Positions 1 to 4,793 of a stretch of 7,520 nt of DNA are shown piece by piece; position 1 is the stretch's first letter, and every line of letters starts with the position of its first letter. The translations under genes and the position numbers were made by a program. Source of the stretch: Syntrophorhabdus sp. PtaB.Bin184 (GTDB taxonomy: Bacteria > Desulfobacterota > Syntrophorhabdia > Syntrophorhabdales > Syntrophorhabdaceae); contig MVQQ01000099.1 in assembly GCA_002067555.1 (NCBI GenBank), positions 1-7,520 on the forward strand, read 5' to 3'. The notes below the pieces were generated by a model. That model searched no databases, was not told the origin of the DNA, and saw only the letters and a list, made by a program, of their open reading frames with translations.

Positions 1-1
1 C

Positions 2-421
2 TTCATCGTCCTTTTCCTGTCCTTCGGGCTCAATTACATGGGGATCACGCAGTTCTCCGAGTATGCTTCCAGGATATCCTCGGCCCTTCCCAACATCATA
101 GTGTCGCTGGTCATTCTCATCATCGGCATCATATTCAGCAATTTCCTCGGCAGGATCATCTATCTCACCTGCGAGAATGCCAGGATCAAGTATGCCGACT
201 TCATCGCCAAAGGGGTAAGGATCCTCCTCATCGTCATCACCTTCGGAATAGTCTTCGAATACATAGGCCTCGGAAACACCATCGTGACGGTCAGTTTTCT
301 CATAGTTTTCGGCGGTATCGTCCTCACCATGTCTCTCGCGCTGGGCATCGGCCTCTCCAACGTCCTCGGCGACCTGATTCGCGACAGGGTCAAACTGAAG
401 AACGACAAACATAAAGAATAA
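2..421 (+). CDS. Small membrane protein with conserved TM helices (MscS-associated type), C-terminal part
   Basis: The frame is open to the left edge, so this is the C-terminal part of a gene (about 139 residues visible). An ATG at 38 is probably internal, because the codons before it already encode a hydrophobic stretch (FIVLFLSFGLNY). The visible part is almost all membrane: a short first segment, then segments around NIIVSLVILIIGIIF, VRILLIVITFGIVF and IVTVSFLIVFGGIVLTM, and a glycine-rich LALGIGLSNVLGDLIRDR just before a charged tail (KLKNDKHKE). Hydrophobic helices ending in a G-rich ALGxGL-type motif resemble the conserved TM helix found in small mechanosensitive-channel-related proteins (PF05552 type). 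There is no MscS beta domain after the helices, so a classical MscS channel is unlikely. Channel function is inferred from family resemblance. The gene ends with TAA, 12 nt before a repeat array, and converges on the alpha/beta hydrolase gene. Confidence 0.7.
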   Translation, partial: FIVLFLSFGLNYMGITQFSEYASRISSALPNIIVSLVILIIGIIFSNFLGRIIYLTCENARIKYADFIAKGVRILLIVITFGIVFEYIGLGNTIVTVSFLIVFGGIVLTMSLALGIGLSNVLGDLIRDRVKLKNDKHKE

Positions 422-433
422 AAACGGTTGCAG

Positions 434-460
434 CCGCTTGAGCCGCTTGAACAGCTTGAG
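434..460 (+). repeat. Left array of a 9-nt tandem repeat (three units, consensus CCGCTTGAA)
   Basis: Three head-to-tail 9-nt units occupy 434-442, 443-451 and 452-460 (CCGCTTGAG, then CCGCTTGAA, then one starting CAG). The array begins 12 nt after the stop codon of the upstream gene. It is the inverted partner of the array at 603-629: aligned to that array's reverse complement, 23 of 27 positions are identical. Two of the four differences become G-U pairs in a plus-strand RNA. The two arrays could therefore form a long stem enclosing 461-602, able to act as a bidirectional 3'-end structure between convergent genes. No T-run follows it, so it is not a canonical intrinsic terminator. Confidence 0.85.
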
Positions 461-602
461 CGTTAAAAGGCAAAGAGCCGCTCTGCCCGCATTCCGTGCC
501 TGTTGAGAGATTTAGGCCTTGTTCTGATTCCGCGTACTTGCGGGACTCCCGCCTTCGTCAAAGAAAATGACTTTCTCAGCAGGCCAAGAGTTGTTCCATC
601 GG
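461..602. other. Non-coding segment enclosed by the inverted 9-nt arrays, with internal hairpins
   Basis: No convincing reading frame lies here. Several inverted repeats are visible. GCCTGTTGAG (498-507) pairs with CTCAGCAGGC (575-584) with one G-U. TTCCGC pairs with GCGGGA around 528-545 with one G-U, and GCGGG/CCCGC forms an overlapping alternative at 540-552. A short AGAGC/GCTCT palindrome sits at 474-484. The nested arrangement inside the outer 9-nt arrays could be a structured RNA or a decayed hairpin element of the REP/MITE kind. No known riboswitch or small RNA family was recognised. Confidence 0.4.
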
Positions 603-629
603 TTCAAGCGGTTCAAGCGGTTCAAGCTG
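603..629 (-). repeat. Right array of the 9-nt tandem repeat, inverted relative to 434-460
   Basis: On the plus strand this is TTCAAGCGG twice (603-611, 612-620) followed by TTCAAGCTG (621-629). On the minus strand it overlaps the end of the alpha/beta hydrolase gene: the last codon and the TGA stop (622-624) lie in the first unit. Because 9 is a multiple of 3, the two following units place further in-frame TGA codons at 613-615 and 604-606, giving three stops in one frame. This array forms the right arm of the potential stem with 434-460. Confidence 0.85.
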
Positions 630-1353
630 TCTTTTCGTTGTCGGAGATGAGGTATCTTCTGAACCAGTTGAGGGCGAGGGTGATGGCCTTGTTCCTGTGG
701 GCTTCCGCCGAGAAGATGTGGTCGCCGCCCTTGATCACCTCAATAGCCTTGGGTTTGCTTAGACGCTTGTAGATCGCTTTTCCTTCAGCGCAGGGGACGA
801 CCTCGTCGGCCTCTCCGTGAATGACGAGGGCCCTGCACACCTTCCTCGCCTCTCCCAGTATGTCGTATGACTGGAAATCCGTGAATATCGTTTCCTTGAA
901 GACGATGTCGGAGATGGTGCTCTCGTCCTTGTTCTCCAGCAGGTGCGGGGTGGCCCAGAGAGACACGCACCGGATCCGTTCGTCACGGGCGGCTTTGAGA
1001 AGTGCCGTGGAGCCGCCGAAGCTGCTTCCTATGATGCCTATCCTTGCGGGGTCCACGGAAGGGTGGGAAAGCACATGGTCGACAATGGCGCCCAGGTTGT
1101 CGAGCCGCATGGTCAGGGTTGTCTCCTCTATGTTTCCGCCGCTCTCCCCGCAACCATGGTAGTCGAACCTGCAGGAGGCTATTCCCGCCTCTGCGAGCCG
1201 TTCGGAAAGCATTATGTATTTGGAGCTCTCCTTCGAACTCACCAGTCCATGGGAAAGGACGGCGCAGGGGAATCTCTTTCTGGACCGGGGGACGATCATG
1301 ATGCCGCTTATCCGGTTGTGCCGAGAGTCGATCTCAAAGCGCTGTTCTATCAT
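622..1353 (-). CDS. Alpha/beta hydrolase (serine esterase/dienelactone-hydrolase-like)
   Basis: This 243-residue protein has the alpha/beta hydrolase layout. There is an SHG oxyanion-side motif at 34-36, a FDYHGCGES loop at 63-71, and the nucleophile elbow GSSFGG at 109-114 with Ser111. A likely acid is Asp183 in HGEADEVVP, with the catalytic His212 in GGDH. No signal peptide is seen, so it is probably cytoplasmic. The substrate cannot be told from sequence; the family hydrolyses esters, thioesters or amides, and the HGEADxxVP block is typical of small cytoplasmic esterases. The ATG overlaps the stop of the upstream exonuclease gene (ATGA, 1350-1353) and has a GGAGG about 9 nt upstream, so the two are translationally coupled. 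It is the last gene of the lptF-lptG unit. Its stop codon lies inside a 9-nt repeat array, so the original C-terminus may have been altered there. Confidence 0.85.
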   Translation of the reverse strand: MIEQRFEIDSRHNRISGIMIVPRSRKRFPCAVLSHGLVSSKESSKYIMLSERLAEAGIASCRFDYHGCGESGGNIEETTLTMRLDNLGAIVDHVLSHPSVDPARIGIIGSSFGGSTALLKAARDERIRCVSLWATPHLLENKDESTISDIVFKETIFTDFQSYDILGEARKVCRALVIHGEADEVVPCAEGKAIYKRLSKPKAIEVIKGGDHIFSAEAHRNKAITLALNWFRRYLISDNEKTA

Positions 1354-1829
1354 AGCACGCCGCCTCCGAGCTGATCGATGATCTCCTCGAGCCGCGTCAG
1401 GTTGACGACATCTTCCTTGTTGTATTCAAGGAGCAACCGCAGGGCCTCCCGGTTCCCGTGCCTCTTGTACTTTTCCCAGAGCCACATGGCCTGGTACCCG
1501 TTTATGCCTTCCGTCTTCCGTTCGATGCCGAACATCTTTTCGAGCTGCTTGAGCCCGCCCTTGATACCGAGTTTCTTCTTATCCTTGAAAAGATCCCGGG
1601 AGATGAAATTGGATTGAAGATCGATGTTCAGGCATTTCTTCATCTGCGGGAGATCGAAGAGGTCCCCGTTAAAGGTGACGATGGTCTTTACGTTTGAAAG
1701 CTCCCGCTCGATGGTCTCCGGCGAGATGCCGTCGCCGTACCACTGGAGAAAACCGTTGTTCTCGACGAGAAGGCCGATGACGCAGATGTTCCCTCTTCTG
1801 TCCGTTTCAATATCCAGATATGCTCGCAA
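1350..1829 (-). CDS. RNase H-like DEDD exonuclease domain protein (YprB type)
   Basis: This 159-residue single-domain protein has the order of DEDDy 3'-5' exonuclease motifs. DxE is Asp6-Ile-Glu8 near the start, the second motif is FNGDLFDLP (53-61, Asp59), and the third is YNKED (Tyr136, Asp140, the YxxxD spacing). This matches the RNase_H_2/YprB group, proposed to be nucleases but mostly uncharacterised; DNA versus RNA preference cannot be judged. The start is TTG at 1829: the only strong Shine-Dalgarno (AAAGGAG, 1837-1843) is 7 nt before it, and any later ATG would remove the catalytic DxE. It follows lptG after 42 bp and overlaps the hydrolase start by 4 bp. Confidence 0.85.
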   Translation of the reverse strand: MRAYLDIETDRRGNICVIGLLVENNGFLQWYGDGISPETIERELSNVKTIVTFNGDLFDLPQMKKCLNIDLQSNFISRDLFKDKKKLGIKGGLKQLEKMFGIERKTEGINGYQAMWLWEKYKRHGNREALRLLLEYNKEDVVNLTRLEEIIDQLGGGVL

Positions 1830-1836
1830 AACAAAA

Positions 1837-1843
1837 CTCCTTT
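1837..1843 (-). promoter_or_regulatory. Ribosome binding site fixing the TTG start of the exonuclease gene
   Basis: On the minus strand AAAGGAG lies 7 nt upstream of TTG at 1829-1827. It is the clearest Shine-Dalgarno in the leftward unit and justifies the non-ATG start. It sits in the 42-nt gap after lptG, so this gene can be initiated independently of lptG translation. Confidence 0.75.
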
Positions 1844-1871
1844 CCTGTAGCCAGAGACGCGCAAAATGGGC

Positions 1872-2951
1872 CTATGTTCTCAATGTGACAATACCTATGA
1901 CACCGGAGGCGATGAAAAGCAAGTTGGAGAACCATGCCGAGAAAAGAGGAGGAAATATCTCCGAGTAACCGAGTGACAGGGACACGGAGTGAAAGAACCA
2001 GTACAGGGCGCCCACAAGAATGCCTGAGAATATGCCCTTGGAGACATGCTTGGTCTTCGCGTACCTCAAGCCCACCGAGAAGGCCGCAAAAACCATGATG
2101 AGGTTGATGAAGGGAAAGGCAACCTTGTTATAAAGGTCCACGAGGTACCGCCTCACATCGTGTCCGTCCTCCCTGAGACGGGAAATGTAGCGGGACAGCT
2201 CCCTGTAGCTCATCTCTTCGGGGTTTCTTTCCACGATCTTGAAAACGGAAGGCTGCTCGGTGATGATATTGCTCACCCTGGCATACTCACGCTTGGTGAT
2301 ATGACCGTTCTTCTCGAACGTTCTGACGGCGACGCCCGTGAAATGCCAGGTACCGTCCTTCCAGATGCCTTGCTGGGCGTCTGTCCTCTTGACGACGGCA
2401 AAGTTGTTCCCCAGTTCCAGAACGGTGAGCCCCTTGATGATATCCTTCTTCGTATCAAAGTAATCTATGTTGCAAATCCTGTTGTCTCTCTTGAACCATA
2501 TTCTGTCGTTCTTGATGAAGACATGGGATTCCTCGCCCCTGATCTTGACCTGGTATATGTAATTGGAGGCATTCGCCGAAAGCGGGACTATCCATTCGGC
2601 CAGGAGAAAGGACAGCAGTATCAGCACCAGGGAAAAGCCCAGGAAGGGCTTCATAAGGGACAGCGTGCTAATCCCCGAGGTGCGCGCCACGATCATTTCA
2701 TTGCCTCGTATCATGAGTATGAGCACTATCAGCATGGATACCAGGAAGGCCAGCGGAAGGATAAGATTGAAGTAATACGGGAGGAGGAGCACTATGTAGA
2801 GCGCGACCATCGCGAAGGCATGCATCGATTCGGTGAAGCGATCCGTATGCTGAAAGAACTCGATGACGAGGAACATGCTGACCCCGGCCATCTGGGCGAT
2901 GAGCAGGTACTTGATAGCGCTGGAAAGGAGATATCTATTTAACCTTTTCAA
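1872..2951 (-). CDS. lptG: LPS export permease subunit LptG (YjgP/YjgQ family)
   Basis: LptG pairs with LptF as the transmembrane half of the LptB2FG ABC exporter, which extracts lipopolysaccharide from the inner membrane and passes it to LptC/LptA. The 359-residue protein has the family plan: three helices (about 12-33, 45-80, 97-120), a periplasmic beta-rich domain (about 122-275) and three more helices (about 277-294, 304-325, 335-355). LNRYLLSSAIKYLL at the N-terminus matches the usual LDRY amphipathic start. Other family-like stretches are RGNEMIVARTSGIS (coupling-helix region, 82-95), the E119-W-x-x-P123 end of TM3 and VGLRYAKTKHVSKGI before TM5. The start is TTG at 2951, within the last codons of lptF (17-bp overlap), without a clear Shine-Dalgarno, so translation probably depends on coupling to lptF. 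The next in-frame ATG (residue 21) would cut TM1. Calling it LptG rather than LptF rests on gene order and overall resemblance. Confidence 0.9.
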   Translation of the reverse strand: MKRLNRYLLSSAIKYLLIAQMAGVSMFLVIEFFQHTDRFTESMHAFAMVALYIVLLLPYYFNLILPLAFLVSMLIVLILMIRGNEMIVARTSGISTLSLMKPFLGFSLVLILLSFLLAEWIVPLSANASNYIYQVKIRGEESHVFIKNDRIWFKRDNRICNIDYFDTKKDIIKGLTVLELGNNFAVVKRTDAQQGIWKDGTWHFTGVAVRTFEKNGHITKREYARVSNIITEQPSVFKIVERNPEEMSYRELSRYISRLREDGHDVRRYLVDLYNKVAFPFINLIMVFAAFSVGLRYAKTKHVSKGIFSGILVGALYWFFHSVSLSLGYSEIFPPLFSAWFSNLLFIASGVIGIVTLRT

Positions 2952-4116
2952 GACAGTAGGCCCACAGGTATTTCAGTCTTTGTGATATTGTAACGTGCTC
3001 TTCCTTGTTCAGGTTCCTCAGAAGGTAAAGACCCATTGCCGCGATGACCGCATTGGGGAGGAACGTTATGATATAGGGTGGCGCGTGAATGTTTTTCCCC
3101 AGGCTGTCCGTCATCGCGATGAGGACATAGTAAAGAATAAACAGCAAAAGGCTGTAGAGGGTTCCGGAGAACTTCCCTTCCACCTTTCGTTTCACCCCGA
3201 GGGGGATGGTCAGTATTATAAAGGCAAGGGACGACAGGGGCAAGGATATCTTCTTGTAGATCTCCAAGAGCAGGTCGTATTGCTGATCCTCGTTTGTTGC
3301 CGTCGTCAGTGCCTTTTTCAGTTCGTTCCTGTCCATTTCATATGCGAGCTTTCTGCTGACCCCGCCCGTTTGTATCATCTGGGAGAGGTTCATGGTAAAG
3401 GTGTAGTCCTGAAAGCTGACGCTCCGGTAAGTGTCCGTGGCCTTTTCCCATCGATGGAGGGTGCCGTCCTGCAACATGAAATAGAGCTGAAAGGTGTCCG
3501 AATCGATATGGACATATCCCTTGCTCGCAGAGATCGTCTGCTTTACGTTCTTGTCGCGGTCGTCGGATACGACGATGCCCGTCAGGGTCCGCTTGGCGGT
3601 GTCGACCTTGTTGATGTAGATGACCACCCCCGGCACGCTGTCGTTGAAGACACCTTCCTTGTCGTCGACGGAGATGCCTTTCTTTATCACGTCGATCAGG
3701 GTTTCTCTGAAAAGGCCGCTGCAGCGGGGCAGGAGGATGTTGGTATTGAAGAGCCCGCAGGTGGTCACTACAAGGCCCACGAAGGTTATTGGCACGAAGA
3801 GCCACACGAGGTTGACGCCGCTGGCCTTCAGGGCCAGTATCTCGTTCTCCGTGGAGAGTCGTCCGAGGACGACGATGACGGAGAGAAGAAATGCCATGGG
3901 AAGGGTAAAGGTCAGGTACGGGGGCACCGAGAAGGCGACGAGAGCAAAAATATCCCTGAACCCCACACCCTTGTTGATCACGAGGTCGGCGATCTTGCCC
4001 AGCCTCGAGAGGACGAGGATGAATGTGAGGATACCGAGTGAGAGAAAAAGGATGCCGGCAAGCTCTTTCAGGAGGTATATGTTGAACTTCAGGGGAATTT
4101 TCTTCAATAATTTCAT
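2935..4116 (-). CDS. lptF: LPS export permease subunit LptF (YjgP/YjgQ family)
   Basis: This is the first gene of the leftward unit and partner of LptG in the LptB2FG exporter at the inner membrane. Counting from the GTG at 4119 (394 residues), helices lie at about 15-38, 58-87 and 102-125. A periplasmic beta-jellyroll-like domain spans about 127-285, and further helices lie at about 290-308, 317-336 and 347-368. The cytoplasmic loop GRLSTENEILALKASGVN (86-103) is the conserved coupling-helix region of this family, and IPLGVKRKVEGKFSG precedes TM5. Length is typical. GTG (4119) and ATG (4116) are adjacent; ATG is preferred here by codon type. No good Shine-Dalgarno precedes either. A -35/-10 pair ends only 5 nt before the ATG, which would make the transcript almost leaderless. 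No lptB, lptC or lptA lies in the window. Confidence 0.92.
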   Translation of the reverse strand: MKLLKKIPLKFNIYLLKELAGILFLSLGILTFILVLSRLGKIADLVINKGVGFRDIFALVAFSVPPYLTFTLPMAFLLSVIVVLGRLSTENEILALKASGVNLVWLFVPITFVGLVVTTCGLFNTNILLPRCSGLFRETLIDVIKKGISVDDKEGVFNDSVPGVVIYINKVDTAKRTLTGIVVSDDRDKNVKQTISASKGYVHIDSDTFQLYFMLQDGTLHRWEKATDTYRSVSFQDYTFTMNLSQMIQTGGVSRKLAYEMDRNELKKALTTATNEDQQYDLLLEIYKKISLPLSSLAFIILTIPLGVKRKVEGKFSGTLYSLLLFILYYVLIAMTDSLGKNIHAPPYIITFLPNAVIAAMGLYLLRNLNKEEHVTISQRLKYLWAYCLEKVK

Positions 4117-4121
4117 CACTT

Positions 4122-4151
4122 ACTCTACCACCCCGGGTGGTGTCCTGTCAA
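4122..4151 (-). promoter_or_regulatory. Candidate sigma70-type promoter for the lptF operon
   Basis: On the minus strand there is a perfect TTGACA (4146-4151), an 18-nt spacer and TAGAGT (4122-4127, 4 of 6 to TATAAT). The expected transcription start falls on or next to the lptF start codon (4116-4119). The -35 is strong and the -10 mediocre. The position at the head of a four-gene unit supports it. Confidence 0.5.
4127..4141. promoter_or_regulatory. Palindrome inside the lptF promoter spacer, possible operator
   Basis: ACCACCC and GGGTGGT form a 7+7 palindrome around one central C. It overlaps the last base of the -10 and fills most of the spacer between the -35 and -10 candidates of lptF. 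That position would suit a repressor or a spacer-distorting regulator. It could also be a hairpin, but it has no T-run, and it lies upstream of the transcription start expected for lptF. Confidence 0.4.
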
Positions 4152-4206
4152 TGCAGATGGCCATCGGCCACGGGTGCGGATGCGAAACGCTTCAGGAGGA
4201 GAGGGA

Positions 4207-4245
4207 ATGCTCCGCCGTCCCAGGTGCCGGCCAGTTTGTCTTTGA
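4207..4245 (+). CDS. Possible 12-codon leader ORF with a consensus ribosome binding site
   Basis: An AGGAGG (4194-4199) stands 7 nt before ATG 4207, and the frame runs 12 codons (MLRRPRCRPVCL) to TGA at 4243-4245. This is the best Shine-Dalgarno in the divergent control region, yet it does not serve the downstream phosphoesterase, whose frame has no start codon at the right distance. The peptide is Arg/Cys/Pro-rich and resembles nothing I recognise. It ends inside the candidate -35 of the phosphoesterase promoter. It may be chance; no promoter upstream of it was identified. Confidence 0.2.
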   Translation: MLRRPRCRPVCL

Positions 4246-4270
4246 CACTCTTCGTGATTTCCTATACAGT
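4242..4270 (+). promoter_or_regulatory. Candidate sigma70-type promoter for the phosphoesterase-GH57 pair
   Basis: A perfect TTGACA (4242-4247) is followed after 17 nt by TACAGT (4265-4270, 4 of 6). An overlapping TATACA (4263-4268) at 15 nt is an alternative -10. Transcription would begin near 4277, about 4 nt before the ATG at 4281, so the message would be nearly leaderless, in keeping with the lack of a Shine-Dalgarno there. Confidence 0.5.
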
Positions 4271-4280
4271 TATTCATCCA

Positions 4281-4763
4281 ATGAAGATCGCCGTCATTTC
4301 GGACACCCATCTTGCTCACCCGACAGAGGGTTTCAAGCGTCACATGAAGACCCTGTTCGGTGATGTCGATATCGTGCTCCATGCCGGCGACATGACGTCA
4401 TCGAGCGTCTTCGACTACCTGTCGAACTGGGACCTCCGGGCGGTGAGGGGCAACATGGATGACTTCGACCTGGCGGCCCGCCTCCCGGAGAGTCGTGTGG
4501 AGGAGATCGCGGGAAGACGGATAGGGATAATCCACGGGTGGGGTTCGCCTCGGGGCCTCGAGGACAAGGTTCTCAGCGCACTCCCGGGTGTGGATATCAT
4601 CGTTTTCGGCCATTCCCACGTTCCCCTCAACGCAAAGAAAGGGGAGATTATCCTCTTCAACCCCGGAAGCTACAGGAGCGGGTACTCAGCGACCGGGACC
4701 GTCGGGATCATTGAGATCGCCGCAGAGGTCACCCTGCGGCACCTTCAGGTCGACGAGCATTAA
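4281..4763 (+). CDS. Calcineurin-like metallophosphoesterase, YfcE/MJ0936 family
   Basis: This 160-residue single-domain phosphodiesterase has the full metal-binding set of the YfcE/MJ0936 (Metallophos_2) family: Asp8 and His10 in SDTH, Asp37 in HAGD, Asn58 in GNMD, His85 in IIHGW, and His111 and His113 in GHSH. Members use two divalent metals and hydrolyse phosphodiester model substrates; the physiological substrate is usually unknown and cannot be read here. The ATG at 4281 is chosen because MKIAVISDTH is the standard family N-terminus. The frame is open further upstream to a GTG near 4137, but that extension has no family resemblance. No Shine-Dalgarno is visible. The GH57 gene begins 30 bp downstream on the same strand, so the two may be co-transcribed. 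Confidence 0.88.
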   Translation: MKIAVISDTHLAHPTEGFKRHMKTLFGDVDIVLHAGDMTSSSVFDYLSNWDLRAVRGNMDDFDLAARLPESRVEEIAGRRIGIIHGWGSPRGLEDKVLSALPGVDIIVFGHSHVPLNAKKGEIILFNPGSYRSGYSATGTVGIIEIAAEVTLRHLQVDEH

Positions 4764-4781
4764 CCATTCGGAATTGTAGGC

Positions 4782-4787
4782 GATAAT
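4782..4787 (+). promoter_or_regulatory. Possible -10 element just upstream of the GH57 start
   Basis: GATAAT (5 of 6 to TATAAT) ends 6 nt before the GH57 ATG, which has no Shine-Dalgarno. If used, transcription would start at or beside the ATG. There is no good -35 at 16-18 nt, so this may be fortuitous, with GH57 read from the upstream phosphoesterase promoter. Confidence 0.25.
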
Positions 4788-4793
4788 ACTTAA

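Noticed and set aside
434..629. CRISPR array
   Set aside because: The repeat units are only 9 nt, directly abutting, without spacers, and no cas genes are present. The 7-nt arrays fail for the same reasons.
503..772. Plus-strand frame with a VQAVQAVQAV stretch
   Set aside because: The periodic peptide is just the translation of the 9-nt repeat, and the rest is antisense to the hydrolase.
2046..2942. Long plus-strand open frame (298 codons) opposite lptG
   Set aside because: It is antisense to a clear LptG coding frame. Its composition (His/Gly/Glu/Asp-rich, no hydrophobic core) is that of a codon shadow in GC-rich DNA.
2995..4041. Long plus-strand open frame (348 codons) opposite lptF
   Set aside because: Same reason: it is the antisense shadow of LptF, with highly charged, repetitive Asp/Val/Gly content and no recognisable domain.
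4137..4280. Upstream extension of the phosphoesterase from GTG 4137
   Set aside because: The 48 added residues lack family similarity, while MKIAVISDTH at 4281 is the standard N-terminus.
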